DNA of 64,000 bases from Lamellibrachia satsuma (GCA_033239005.1 BSQZ01000006.1:1450001-1514000), one strand, 5' to 3'. Positions 12,539 to 41,752 are shown, numbered from the stretch's first letter. A program made the numbers and translations. Notes: generated from the sequence alone by a model not told the origin.

Positions 12539-13250
12539 CAGATTGCTACCAGGGACTGATCACTATTTATTTTTCAATTGGCGACAATATTAATGTTTTT
12601 CTATACTGTTCGCAAATTTCTATTTTCTAAAAATAAACAATTGGAATGTTAATATTTATTCCTTCATCCTTGAGGCGGTGCGGCAGGAAGTGTGTGGTGG
12701 AAGGTTTGCCTCAAAAATAGGTGTTAGGTGGAGATTGGACTGTTGGGAGGCGGTAACTCAAAACTAATGGGAGCCACTGGGAGGTGGGAGATTGGCCCCA
12801 CAAACATGTGGGAGTTTGGAGGTTGGCCCCCCAAGACAGGTGGGAAGTGGAAGCTAGGTGGAGACTTTGCAACACCCTTCATCGTTGCTAGAAAAAATAT
12901 TAAATTATGTCATGTTTGCTCAACATACAAGATCAGTGTTCCCCTGACAAAATTACATGCGGGGTGGTGGGGTGCCCGTCAGGGGTGGACAGAACCTACG
13001 CCCTTGTTTTTTAAACACTAGTTTCCAAATCTTGCATTTTGAAGGGTGTTTCAACGTTTCCCTTGAAGGTATTGAACTGGACAGAAATATAAATATGTGT
13101 AACGGCGTTAATATGCAACGACTTGGGGATCACATTGGAAATAAGTGTACTTTTGTGTGCTTTTATCTGTTATCCTTTATGTTGGGCGAGGTGGTGAAAA
13201 ACAGCGAAGTCTGACTGTCCCACTGACAGCCACTAGACATTTAATTATAG
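11731..13250. other. Gene-free AT-rich stretch upstream of NUBP1
   Basis: Contents: a poly-AAT stretch near 12217-12240, a (TA)n tract at 12474-12536, and a G-rich, imperfectly repetitive block at 12660-12870 with many GGTGGGAG-like motifs on the plus strand. No exon is recognised. Confidence 0.5.
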
Positions 13251-13356
13251 GTAGAAAAACTGCTAAAACAACCTCGCCACCTAGTAAAAACTAGAAGCGG
13301 CTTGAAGGGATAGTGGCGACACCTAGCGAATAGAGATTTCCGCTGAGGAGTGAAAC
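13251..13356 (+). promoter_or_regulatory. Putative NUBP1 promoter / 5' UTR with CTCF-like sites
   Basis: This is the short region directly upstream of the NUBP1 start codon. It is GC-richer than its surroundings and holds two minus-strand ACTAGGTGGCG / GCTAGGTGTCGCC motifs (13272-13285 and about 13314-13328), close to the animal CTCF core AGGTGGCRC. No TATA box is seen. The start context GAAACATGG is favourable. The CTCF reading is inference. Confidence 0.35.
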
Positions 13357-31172
<17,816 letters not shown>

Positions 31173-31231
31173 CCAGAACTTGCTATGGAACAGTCATCTC
31201 AGTCATTTAATCTTTTGAACAATGTGTATTT

Positions 31232-31237
31232 AATAAA
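31232..31237 (+). terminator. NUBP1 polyadenylation signal AATAAA
   Basis: Canonical hexamer 60 nt after the NUBP1 stop codon (31170-31172). Confidence 0.6.
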
Positions 31238-31490
31238 CAGGAATGTTGCTCAAGTTAGTTTTATACCTATTTTCAAAGGTCATATTTGTGCAATCTCAAC
31301 AATGTCCAAATTGTTCATGTAGAAAGGTATTCAGGAATACTAGACCAGCGCATGGGTTTGACATACAGATTTGCGTGTATGTCAGTGCTATTTCATTTAT
31401 ATATCATGGGTTTCATTAGCATATCGCTTTTGTTAAAAACTTACAAACTTTACAGTGAACTTTATAGTCAAATAAATGTTTACTTAAATG

Positions 31491-31496
31491 TTTATT
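31491..31496 (-). terminator. Possible polyadenylation signal of the LRRC14/PRAME-like gene
   Basis: AATAAA on the minus strand about 330 nt after the stop codon at 31827. With it, the two convergent genes end about 250 bp apart without overlapping. An AT-rich region offers other candidates. Confidence 0.35.
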
Positions 31497-31826
31497 ATTA
31501 ACTGAACAAGTACGCATGCAAGAACACAAGGGTTGCCAGTGTTATCAGATTCCATGTCTGTATGTTGTACAGATGGTTAACAGATTCACACCATTTCTCT
31601 TATGGCAGTGAAATACACCACAGCAGTTTTGTGTATTTTAAGCAATTAAATAACGGCGTATAAAACAATAAATATAATTAAACGATTGCATTAAAAAGTT
31701 ACGTTATTAACGCCCTTCATTTCACTGCGGGATGCAGAATTGTGGTCTCGCGTCTTGTTTTGGAACCACGTGATCAATGACTAGGAAATGTCCCACACGG
31801 TTTTTCATAAACCCTTTGATTTGTGT

Positions 31827-34800
31827 CTAGTAATACAGCTGGAGGTTGGCGCGGTTGTGAGCAGCGACAATGGCCTGCGTGGCCTCCTGCACGGCGTGTC
31901 GGTAGAAGATTTCGAACGGACGATAGTTGAAAGGGAACACGTAGAACTCTCGCAAACTCTCGATGGCGCACGCGAGCTGCACGAGCGTCTCGTACCCGCT
32001 CGTTGAGATCATGTCCTCGTCTTCGTGCAGTACGATAACTTTGAGGTCTGGGGACTGTAGCGCCGTCATGATTGCCGTCTTCTCGTGAAGCATCAGTTGC
32101 GTCTCCTTTAGGTGCAGCTGTCGCAGAACGTCTGCCTTCGACACGAGCGCGCACAGCTCATGTCCTAGACCGCGCAGGTTGTTATGCTGGATTGCTAGGT
32201 CTGTCATAGTCACCAGGTGGCGTGATGATTCACTCAGGTACGTGATGTCATCGGCGTCTAGGCTGGTGTTGTATAGACTGAGTTTAGCCAGAGGCAGTTT
32301 CAGTGCACCAAGCCAGTCTTTCAGATGACCGGTCAGAACGATATGGCTGAGATACACCTCCTGTAGCCACTCCCAGCCAGCCAGAACGGCGACCGTACGC
32401 GACAGAATATCTGCCGGAGCGGGATCGTTCTTGCCTAAACTATTCATTTTTGGACCGGAAGTGGCGAGAGAAAACGCCTCCAGGTGGCGCAGTTGTCTGA
32501 GATCGTCGTACAGGTCCCAAAAGAGTAGTCCAACACTTTTTCGCTTCCCGAAGATAGCAAGATTTCGGAGGGCCTGAAATTTATAAATTTAGATTGAAAT
32601 CATGCAGCTAAAGCGTATGGTTGGATGATGTTACACTTTCTGAAATAACCATGAAAACGGCCACCTTCAATACGCAAACTTCTAGGAAATCTGCAACGCT
32701 CAACCACCTGTTATATGGAGAAAAATCAACGTAAACTTATAAAACACGCATAATACATGACATAACTGCGATGTTTCTTTTTGAAAACTTCTCAAATTGT
32801 CCTAACTATAAACATATGAATGTTGTTGCTACCGTTTACTGTAGAAAATGTAATCGCTGTTTGATTATTTCTGAGAGAAACATACCTGTTCATCAACATT
32901 GCTGAGTATCCACTTGAAGCTGTGCATCTCCCGTTGGTGGTAGTTGTTCACGTCCAGTTTACATATCTTTATGTGAAACGGAGACAAGTCCTGCACTGCC
33001 AAGCCAAGTATGACATCATCCATGCTGAGCAGTTCGGCTATGTCCACTCTGCAGTCCGTGTACACGTCTATTGGACCTGGATTTAGCGACAAACTTTAGT
33101 CAGCGTATCGCTGTCGAAAAATCAAACAATGAAAGTCCATTTCGTGTGTTAGAAGTCGGATCGGATAAATTGTTCGGTGTCATTCTTTCAGATCAGATTT
33201 CATAGGATAAAAATAAGCATTATTGTGGATATCGTCAAGGAAGTCGTCACTGTCGATATAACATATTTTGAAACTAAGGTATTTGTTTGTCTCCGTTATG
33301 TGATTTCATATACATTTCATAAACAATTTTACCTTCCGTCTTCAAGTTACATTTGATGGGGCTTTTATAAAGCTGGTCCAGTTTCCACGACAAAATGGAG
33401 TCAAACGTGCCGTCAACATCATTCACGTATTTTTCTGTAAGTAATAATATAAACGCGTTAGCATAATTCATATGGCATATACCGGCTCATGCACTATTCA
33501 AGCTTGAACTTGTGGTTCGTTAAGTATATTGTAAGTAGCATAATTTATAAATATCATTGCACCAATGTTGATCTGCATTTGGAACAACAGCGACTTTGGA
33601 ATTCATTGCCCTCAGACATTCGTAATTCCAAGACGCTTAAACATTTTTAGGAAGTCTTTAAAGACTCACCTTTTTATTGGTCACTTCAAATATATGTAAA
33701 TGAAGATAATATTATGTGATGGACAATATGGATGGACTATTTGTGATATACATTAATTTTGCATTAGGATTCTCACCAGATTTTAAGGTTTTCTAAATTA
33801 TTTTATTTATTTATTTCTAAAGTAATTTTATTTATTTATTCGGCGTTTACACGTGTGTTTATAGTTAAATAGTATTTAATACCATGTGAATAGTATTTTA
33901 TACCATGTACAGCGCATTGATCCATATAGTGGGAAATGGCGCTTTTAAAAATTCTGTATTATTATTATTATGATCTCGTTAACGTCGTTTACGTTTATCA
34001 GTCGGCTGATATTGTAATCGTATTGGAATATGTTTTGCTCCTAATGACTATCCAGCAACAGTGTTCTCATACCAGTACCGCGTGTATGTACAACTTAATT
34101 GATAAACTACAACGGCAACTGCCAGTATCAAAGAATATCAATCGCAGCTTGAATTCATGAAAAGAAAGACGCGTTAATACAAGAAATTGCATCTAGCAAC
34201 CGCTGGGAAATATAATCGAATGAGCAGTATGACTAAATTCGTAGGGTGGGTTACACGTAGATGACAACATGACTCTAGATAAGGCAATGGTTTCCTTGTC
34301 CACATGCCATCTACATTCAGTTTTGTTAACAAATCTTGTCAAATCAGTAGAGTTTATGAATCGTGATACACATGCATTAATCGTGTAATGCAAATATGTG
34401 AATAACTTTTTCTAAATCATACTTACTGTACGTTTTCCCCACTCTATCAATGACTGCATCGGAAAACATTTCGTTTCTCGGCAGTGACAGCAGCGGCAGC
34501 TGGAATATTGCTACAAAGGGCACACAGACAATGTTAGCCTGTAAATGCACGACCGCGTTGGGACCAATAACGAAATCCTTGGTATATATTATATTATATA
34601 ATAAAATTACGTAGAAATGTGTTATTTTAGGTAGAAATATCGGTATTCATAAGTGATAGTTCCGACACGAAACCCGTGCTTTCGCACTTACCGGGCGCAA
34701 TGATGTCTGAAAAATCAATAGTTCGTAGAGGAGAAGAATCACTCAGACCGAGAAAGCCCTCGACGATCATTTCAACCAGATTCAGTCGACCAGTTCCTTG

Positions 34801-36246
34801 TTCGTGCAACAACTGACGTGTGTAGATGTCTCCGTCTGGCGACTGGGACAGGAACTCGGTCATCCGGAAAGTATGTTGCTTCCACGACGACACTAGTAGC
34901 GCGAGACACTCCCGCAGCCGGGGAAGACGTCTGCGTGGATAACACCAGCCGCATCCGGCAACACACCAAGAACCAACTGAACATCAACTTAGAAGGAGGA
35001 CGTGGAGCTGGATAGGCCATACTCAGATGGCAAAAGCAGGATGTAGATGGAAAGAACTGCAAACATAAGCCCAAACCCGTGTTCGTTAGATTCGTTAATG
35101 GGCTATGGGGGGGGGGAGGGGGCACTGGGTCATGTTCGTTTGTAACATGTTGCGCCACTACATGGTAGTATGGTAAACTAATGAGTGACTAAGCTTGGCC
35201 CCGCCTTGGCCTCCCCTTTGCAACAACGAAATCCTTGGTATGTGTTATACCAAGGAAAGAGTTCAAAATTAATACTCGGCATCAGAAATATCGATGTTCT
35301 GCAATGTGTGATGTTCTCGAGATAGAATCCCCCCTCCCCCAACTCACAGACTAAGGAACTAGCAATGCAAATAGGCCTATCCTTTCTCCAGGAAATGACA
35401 AATGAATATGCTTCAAATGTGTGGTTACTAGGTCCGATAGGCGCTGCACACAATCATGCGTTAACTAATAGCAAGTATAGTTGCATTTCTGTTTGACGGA
35501 TGCCATTGTTCGTTATCCTTGGTGTGTGAACTATTGGTAATACATTGGTGTAGAGTGAACGAAGGCGCCGACTCACCCAGGCGGTGCCGTGATCGCGGTT
35601 GTAAAGAGCATGACTTGAAGTCGCGACGGCAGTTCCACCACGGCAGCCCGCAAGACGGCCTCGTGGTCTAAGATTGCCTCCATACACAACTGTGACAAGA
35701 CCCTGCAGCAAATCCGAGGACTGAGAGAGATCAGCTATGAAAAAACCCTTAAATGTGGGTTGTCTAAACTAAAGACTATACTTTATGATGAGTTTTTAAA
35801 GGCGGTTTTGAAGATATCCATCGAAACGTATTTTCAAATGTAAAGACTAGAACAATTAGACGGCATGAAACAGTCTTTTGGTAAAAGAAGAATACAAATT
35901 TACTGTAACGAAGTAGACAGTCATTCTCGTAGAGGAATATAAATAAACGAAATCCATTATTTGCTGGTTGGGTATTTGTGTTGGCACAGCTAAGTCCCGT
36001 ATGGACAAGTTTTAAAATAATGTTTATATAAGCGAAGTGTGTAAAATCGTTTTCGGTCGTGTAAGGAACATTCAGTCGGTAAAATTATACGTTAACTTGT
36101 ACCGTACAGTGACTCGAGTATCCAAGACACATTCTTCTCGGGAACGTTTTAAGAAATGTTAAGTATACTTTATTTTGTATTTCCACTTTAATGTTGTTTA
36201 ATTAAGTATGGTCTTACCTTGGCTGCTGTGACGTTGACTGACTCAT
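31827..36246 (-). CDS. LRRC14/PRAME-family leucine-rich repeat protein, 463 aa, 6 exons
   Basis: Exons in transcript order (all minus): 36246-36218, 34930-34692, 34510-34427, 33434-33333, 33076-32886, 32573-31827, all GT-AG with consistent phase. The start MSQSTSQQP is short, and its phase-2 donor (CAGCCAAG before GTAAGA) fits exon 2 exactly. Early LRECLALLVSSWKQ and PLRTIDFSDII correspond to LRELVHTWPF and LRVLDMTGLL of LRRC14. The C-terminal half (residues ~216-463) has irregular LRRs (HLEAFSLATSG, LAKLSLYNTSLDADDITYLS, VLRQLHLKETQL) and ends with LREFYVFPFNYRPFE, like the LRRC14 VVHPFPVDCYE segment. Relatives are substrate receptors of CUL2 ubiquitin ligases or NF-kB regulators. Divergence is high, so the exact orthology is open. 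Confidence 0.75.
33575..33972 (+). mobile_element. LINE/SINE 3' end with (ATT)n tail
   Basis: Plus strand with frame slips reads LWNSLPSDIRNSKTLKHF, the last motif of many jockey/CR1-type reverse transcriptases. The 3' UTR has paired CAGCGCATT / GGCGCTTTT motifs and a terminal ATTATTATTATT. Lies in intron 3 of the LRRC14/PRAME-like gene, antisense to it. Confidence 0.65.
34230..34350 (+). mobile_element. LINE 3'-tail fragment (same family as 5208-6130)
   Basis: GGTGGGTTACACGTAGATGA, GACTCTAGATAAGGCAATGG and CTTGTCCACATGCCATC match the 3' UTRs at 29.1 and 41.6 kb. It ends near AAATCTTGTCAAATC. Only the tail remains. Confidence 0.75.
35080..35225 (+). mobile_element. hAT-like non-autonomous fragment
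   Basis: GTAACATGTTGCGCCACTAC and GGTAAACTAATGAGTGACTA match the 4010-4170 fragment and the interior of 5153-6284. A G10 run precedes it. No target duplication was found. Confidence 0.55.
35690..35960 (+). mobile_element. Degenerate LINE reverse transcriptase remnant
   Basis: RIRGLREISYEKTLKCGLSKLKT parallels the ELRDLSYEERLKECGLTTLET motif. Farther on, GTAGACAGTCATTCTCGTAG parallels the DIRKHSFSQRT segment. Heavily mutated and lacks the 3' tail. Confidence 0.55.
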
Positions 36247-36293
36247 GTTCGTTAATCCTTGGCACAACGGTCGTTCAACTCAAACCTACGTCG

Positions 36294-36648
36294 TCAACGG
36301 AAATGTACATTAATAAACGTAATCTCACAAATCATCCATTTGTATTTGCCCCCATAATTTGATTTGGTTTGTGCTGTGGCATTCATGGTGGGGATTCTCT
36401 TCTCCCGATGAATCCTACAGGCTAAGCTTGAGTTAAATGAGGACGTATAAGCTGGTATGAACGCCATAGCTAAGCTACAATCGATGGTCCAGTCGTGCGA
36501 ACTCTGTATACATTCACGTCTGCATTTACCGTTGAAGAAGATGGTGACGACAAAACCAGCAGCTACTTGTTGCACATCAAACATGTGGACTTCGTTGTGA
36601 CACCAGTGACCATTAAGCAACATGTCCTCCTGCTTCTTCTGACCACAT
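36294..36648 (-). CDS. Orphan candidate terminal exon, unknown protein
   Basis: Minus-strand frame after a good acceptor (pyrimidine-rich, ...CACCTGTAG) runs 117 codons to TGA at 36294-36296. The predicted product has seven Cys (ECGQK, NGHWCHNE, NGKCRREC, TIDCSL, LACRIH, WMICEI) and a FDVQQVAAGFVVTIFFNGKC core, which looks protein-like and perhaps extracellular. I do not recognise a family. It ends only 48 bp before the start codon of the LRRC14/PRAME-like gene on the same strand. No upstream partner exon was identified. It could be the last exon of a further gene, a pseudogene or chance. Confidence 0.3.
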
Positions 36649-37133
36649 TCCTACAGGTGTGACAACGGAGGCAGCTAAGAGGCAACCACTGTGACCGCAC
36701 AGCTGCAACAGGAGAGGGCTGACCCAGAAATTTGGAATGCATTGAATGAATGCAAAATGGGAGATGGTGAATGTCGCTGAGAGACCCAACACATTCGACG
36801 ACACGATACATGAAGTCAATCATGACATGTTTACCAACGTGATACTGCTGGTGATGTATATCTCGACTGCCACAACATAGCGGCTCGAGAACTATCTCCG
36901 TCCCACGGTGGCATCTACGTGCTTGTCTGGATTTGCCCTTACGCGTGTCCACAAGGAGAAGCAGTTGGATACAGAACGCATCATCAATAAGTACAGTCTT
37001 TAAGAGAAATGAAATGGAAGGTAATGACGCTTATTACTGAAACAGTCTCATTGCCTACATCTTTTTCCTGGCTGTCATTATTGCAAAGGGTTTGCGTTTA
37101 ATTGCTTATTAATACAATTATCATGTTTGATTC

Positions 37134-37362
37134 CTAATACAAATAGTCGTCATAAACTTCGTAGTTCAAGTCTTCCAATGATTTTGAATAATATTCTTCA
37201 TCACCATTGTACAGCATGCTGTAGCTAGTCGCTTGTTGGCATTCTGGTCTAAAATTGTAGTACATGTTCATATATTGCGACAATGATTTAATGGCTGTTA
37301 TAATTAAAGGTACTGTTACATAACGAATGGGTAATTTAAGCATGTAAACAATCTCAATAAAC
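37134..37362 (-). CDS. Orphan candidate terminal exon, unknown protein
   Basis: Minus-strand frame after an acceptor-like TATTTTGCAG runs 75 codons: FIEIVYMLKLPIRYVTVPLI (hydrophobic, possibly a membrane segment), then an acidic Tyr-rich end (NGDEEYYSKSLEDLNYEVYD) before TAG. No family recognised and no partner exon found. Tyr/Glu-rich ends of this kind also arise by chance in AT-rich DNA. Confidence 0.2.
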
Positions 37363-37769
37363 TGCAAAATACCAGCACATTAAAACTAAGTCCTAGTTAT
37401 ACATATATGATATACTTAAGGTTCACATTCACCTTTTACTAGGATATGGGTCAAGTAGATGTCATGTTTTTCTCCAAGACTAGAGGAGCATCCTTTTTCT
37501 ATTATGCCCCTCCTGGCAAAGTTCGTTTTCCTTTACATTACTCTATTCTTCCCTCTATACACGTCGTAGCAGTGATCTGCTTCTTGGTTAAGCTTCTCCT
37601 GGTTTTATTTGTCTTTATTCGTGATGTCATTCGTTTTCCAGTCCTTATATTTGCAAAGCCTTACAATAGTTGCTAACTCCACTATTTATCTATACTAGTG
37701 GCTCTTCTGCTCAGCGATATTCACGTGAACTTGTCAGCAGAAATGCTAATTAGCCTAGCTTGTAAATGT

Positions 37770-38092
37770 ACCTTCGTATATAGCGCGGTATCCAGTCTTC
37801 GGACTGCTCAAAGCGCTTTACCCTTCATCTACTTGGCACACGTGTTCATTCCAACGCCAACTGTTCTAGTAAGCATACAGAAACACTGTACTTATTGCGC
37901 GAAGACTTCGTTCACACACCGACCAATGTCAATAGCCAAGTATTCATTCATTCAGTTGAGTGAACTGAAGAAACGTGGAGTTAATGAAATTGCCCAAGCT
38001 TCGAAACAACAATTTTAGATAATTCGAAACCGCGTTCTCTCGATTGAGGGTCCGATATTCTAACCACTACGCCATCGCGCCGCGCAGTGTCA
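37770..38092 (-). mobile_element. tRNA-headed SINE, family 1
   Basis: The minus strand starts with a tRNA-like head (about 38092-38020): A-box-like TGGCGTAGTGGTTAGAATAT and B-box-like GGTTTCGAAT. The body runs to 37770 with AAAGCGCTTTGAGCAGT-type and GGATACCGCGCTATATACG sequence. A second full copy is at about 58455-58775 and a head-only copy at 53312-53392. Confidence 0.75.
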
Positions 38093-39606
38093 AGCCGAGT
38101 ATGTTGCAGTAATTAGGCTAGTATGTAAAACACAGAAAGTGTGTATATCGAAGAAGAAAAAATATAACACACGATTATCTAATTGATTTACTCGTGTTGT
38201 TTACATGTTTTACGATAGCATTTCAAATGAAACATATCAAGTCACTGTTTACTGCGGATTATATCGATGAAATGTATATATGTTCAAGTTAAATGAGGAC
38301 TACAATAAAGTATTTTTTATTTGATAGGATGTATTTCTAACGCAGATTCGGTGAAAAAAAACTGCCGTATTTATACGTAGAATGAATTAGACCTATAATC
38401 TCACTTAATATACCATTGTTCGTTTGTCTATATGTCTTCATTGTTCTGTCACCGACTTGTGTCACTGTCACAGTTGTCATATTAACAAAAACTAGTAAAA
38501 AAGAACTAGTTTCTGTTCATAGGGCTTACTGTTACGTGTCTGATAAAACATGGGAACCGTGCAGCGCTACGTAACAGTGTGCGCTTTATTCAATCCAAAT
38601 TAAACATTGGTAAATGCAAATAGATCGTCGTCGAATGTGTTAATGTAAATGTTCATACGGTTACACTGTGCAGAACATTTAACAATACGTCATAGAACAT
38701 TTAACAATACATCACAGAACATCAGCACACACATATAACAACTATATACGCTCACAGTGATGCAATATCATCATATATGAATTATTTCACACACATGCAC
38801 GCACGCACGCACGCACATACAAAACATCATTACCGGCTGTACACATACAATCACATTATATTAAAAAATAATGCATTGCATTATCGTTAATGCCTAATCA
38901 ATCATCACGTGTGTATAATGTAAATGCCTTACTGCCACTGTTAAATACAGTTGTACGTGCGCAACTGTATGCGCAATACAGAATATCACATTTACAAGTC
39001 ATACTTTCGATAAAGGCCGTTTGCGGAGCATCTTGGCAAACGTTTTCGGCTTGGAAGCTACATCATCCCCAGACAAATCAAATACGTGCGACGACCAGCG
39101 CCAGATTTAGGGCAAGCAGAATGGGAACCTTCACAAGACTCTTTTGGGCTAGGAAGTAATAAACATTTTGTATACACGTGTCGGCTGTCTTGTCTTTATT
39201 AAGTGGCAAAAACTAAGATTTTTCATTTTGTTTTTTTGGCTCGTTCCAGCTAACTCTACGTGTATAACAAGTGATAACAAAAATGCTTCCATCGGTTGGA
39301 AACTAGTAGACAAGATATGTAAACAGTTATGTTACGCTCCGTGTTGTTCTAAGATAATAGACACTTGCGTGTTTTGTTTGAATAAGTTGAAGTTTGAAGC
39401 AAGATCCACATGCAGAATCGTGTGATTTCGTATCGACGCATCTAATTGGTTGATACGGCAGGCGGAAAAAATTCAAATCCACCTGTATAGGGTGGACTCG
39501 CCACGGGCGATAACAATAAGATAACAACAAGAGGACGGGTGACAAGTGCGGTTTTGTTCTGTCGGCCGATGAACAGAACACTGTTTGGCGTCGTTTTCGT
39601 CAAACG
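38093..39606. other. Gene-free stretch downstream of OXLD1
   Basis: AT-rich and unique-looking. Contains a direct repeat (AGAACATTTAACAATAC twice near 38672-38710) and a short (CACG)n at about 38799-38818. A minus-strand AATAAA at 39195-39200 could serve OXLD1. No exon recognised. Confidence 0.4.
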
Positions 39607-39972
39607 CTACTTGCGGCGTTGCTGCATCGCAATCTCCGTGAGCAGGAACGAGCGTAGAGTTGGATCGTCAACGCGTTCGATGGCGTCCATTGCCATTTGT
39701 CCGCCGTTCTTGTACCGTCTCGCCAGCTCCTCTGCATACTGAATCCACACACAGTTCTGACAGCCCGACCCGCAACAGATAACCGGCGGTTCCGGTGGTG
39801 TCGAAGTGTCTGGCTGTTGTTTTGTCTCATTTGCCGTGTTTGGCCAGTTATGTCTCGCCGCGCAGTAGAATACGCCACTAGTGGAGGCGCTCCGGCGTAG
39901 GACGCAGTATGGCGCTGGTGGACGCACGCGCAGTCTGCGCAAGCGCGGCAATGGCGACCGGATGCATGTCGT
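39607..39972 (-). CDS. OXLD1: Oxidoreductase-like domain protein OXLD1 (main coding exon)
   Basis: 121 codons to TAG on the minus strand. The C-terminal half is the oxidoreductase-like domain: PPEPPVICCGSGCQNCVWIQ, then YAEELARRYKNGG and LRSFLLTEIAMQQ, closely matching human OXLD1 (CCMSGCPNCVWVEYADRL, LKAFLRMEI). The N-terminal half is rich in Arg and Ser with no acid, as expected of a mitochondrial targeting peptide. There is no ATG in this frame upstream before a stop. A pyrimidine-rich acceptor (TTGCTTTCTTCAG) precedes ACGACATGC at 39972, so a short first exon is needed. One in-phase possibility is ATGCAAAGTGCC at 40090-40079, followed by GTAATC (106-bp intron), but that is weak. Biochemical role is unknown. 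CCDC137 lies divergently upstream. Confidence 0.88.
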   Translation of the reverse strand, partial: TTCIRSPLPRLRRLRVRPPAPYCVLRRSASTSGVFYCAARHNWPNTANETKQQPDTSTPPEPPVICCGSGCQNCVWIQYAEELARRYKNGGQMAMDAIERVDDPTLRSFLLTEIAMQQRRK

Positions 39973-40924
39973 CTGAAGAAAGCAAGACACCGAATGTTCA
40001 TTCAGTCAAATATAAACAATGAAAACAATAGCAATGGAATAGTTTTTGAGTATCATGTTAAAGCCAGTTCACGATTACGGCACTTTGCATGCGGCGCCTA
40101 TAAATAAACAATAAAACACAATTAATTATTAAATCAATACTGTATAAACAAAACAACTAAGTTGTTACGATTCAAGTGCTATTACAAGCGTTGTATTAAT
40201 TATAGTATTTATATGTACGCGTGGCCCACGTTGGCCTACCAACTATGACGAAAGACACAACACGACAAACACCCATATACGCACATTCTGACATGGTATG
40301 GAGATTACTGGAACCAGTGCTTTGAACTAAGGTCATGCTTGATTCATGCGAGTTAGCGTTGATATTGCCAATGCAACCAATGAAGTAAATTACACATGTA
40401 CAGCAATTAGTTGACCACACACTATGCTACGCAATATTTGATACACAAGTCCAGCAGGGGTTGAATTCTTCCAGTCAATGCCACAGGCAAGGGCGAATAC
40501 GACTTCCCCACACGAAATTAGTACTGCCAAATAAAACCGTTTTTCAGAACCACCGGCACACAATCTTGGAACTACATGCCATGCCTTCAGCGTCCCACTC
40601 GTACATACCTATGTCTTGGTGTATGGCAGGATAAGATCAAGTTTCCTCGAAAGTAAAAAAGACGATCACGAGAATATCCTCATGTTTCATATCTAACTGC
40701 CATAAAATTAGGATATAAAGTTGTCATATAAATGTCTATGGAAACTTTGTAAGTTACTTGAATGGTGGCAAACATAGACCAATGACGTACAGAGTAGACA
40801 ACTGCAAAGCTATAAAAGTAGCACTGCAAATCGATGTGTCGATATTGAAAGACGTTTCTTTCTCACTTGAGTGAGGTAGAAGAACTTGAGGAGACGAATT
40901 AAAATTATTGAAGGATCTGTGTAT

Positions 40925-41155
40925 ATTATATACATATCAGAAAGTATTCATTCTCGCAGAGGACGGTAAATGAATGGAACAAATTATATACCGATTGCGT
41001 AAATGTCTAAAAACAAAAGAAATTTTTTTTTCTCAGAGGCGGGTTACAGAGACAAAGATTCGCTGGACTCTCGGTAAGCCAGTTCAACTTCTTTTGTCCA
41101 CTTGTCATCGGGTTTGTTGTTCTGCTTTGGATGGCAGTCTTGTTAAATCATGTCA
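40925..41155 (+). mobile_element. LINE 3' fragment
   Basis: AAGTATTCATTCTCGCAGAG, ACGGTAAATGAATGGAACAA and ATACCGATTGCGTAAATGTC encode the RKYSFSQRTVNEWNKL end of the family reverse transcriptase. The 3' UTR CGCTGGACTCTCGGTAAGCC and TCTTGTTAAATCATG follow. Confidence 0.8.
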
Positions 41156-41589
41156 CTCTCCCTTTACGAAACTCCGATAGTTTGACGAACTCCTTCGAGT
41201 CGCTACCGCTATCTCTAGGTGGCAGCACCTTCCTGTATTTTCGTCTTGGCATAGCAACTATAATAATGCTATGTAGCGATAAGTAATACACTTAGCCTTG
41301 ATATTGTCCTTAGTTGGGTCAGATCACGCCAATAAAGGTGACCTCAACATTGCGTTCCGGCGTCAATATAGACCGGTACAGTATGTCCCATGGTACTGTC
41401 GTGGACACATTAAACTAAGACACCGAACGTCAACGCAGGATGCGGATCGCTGAATTTGGCGCGCAACCTACCAATTCACGAGTAAGGTCACGATCGGGGC
41501 CCTTAGATAAATGGTGACGAGCCCTACCTGCTGGGTGTTGCCCAGAGTGGTTCGTAATATGTGGTCTGTTCTGGTATAACTGCATGCTA

Positions 41590-41752
41590 GCAGCGTGGAT
41601 ATGTTTAAAAAGAGGTTGACACATATCTCAGGAGGGCGGGTTACACGTAAATGAACATTGCTGGACTCTCGATAAGGCCCAATGGCTTCCTTGTCCACTT
41701 GCCATCTGTGCCTTTGGCTTGGATGGCAAATCTGGTTAAATCTTGTTAATTA
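41590..41752 (+). mobile_element. LINE 3' fragment
   Basis: GTGGATATGTTTAAAAAGAG encodes VDMFKKR. Next come GGGTTACACGTAAATGAACA, GCTGGACTCTCGATAAGGCC and GGTTAAATCTTGTTAA, the same tail as at 5.2 and 29.2 kb. Confidence 0.82.

Noticed and set aside
32190..32485. CCAGGTGGCG motifs resembling CTCF sites
   Set aside because: They lie inside the coding exon of the LRRC14/PRAME-like gene and are explained by codons for leucine-rich repeat residues.
36563..36952. 129-codon minus-strand frame beginning MDTRKGKSRQ
   Set aside because: No domain, no polypeptide-like composition, and it overlaps the better-supported exon frame in another phase.
39168..39425. 85-codon plus-strand frame near OXLD1
   Set aside because: Begins at a TTG, has no domain match and lies in the presumed 3' flank of OXLD1.
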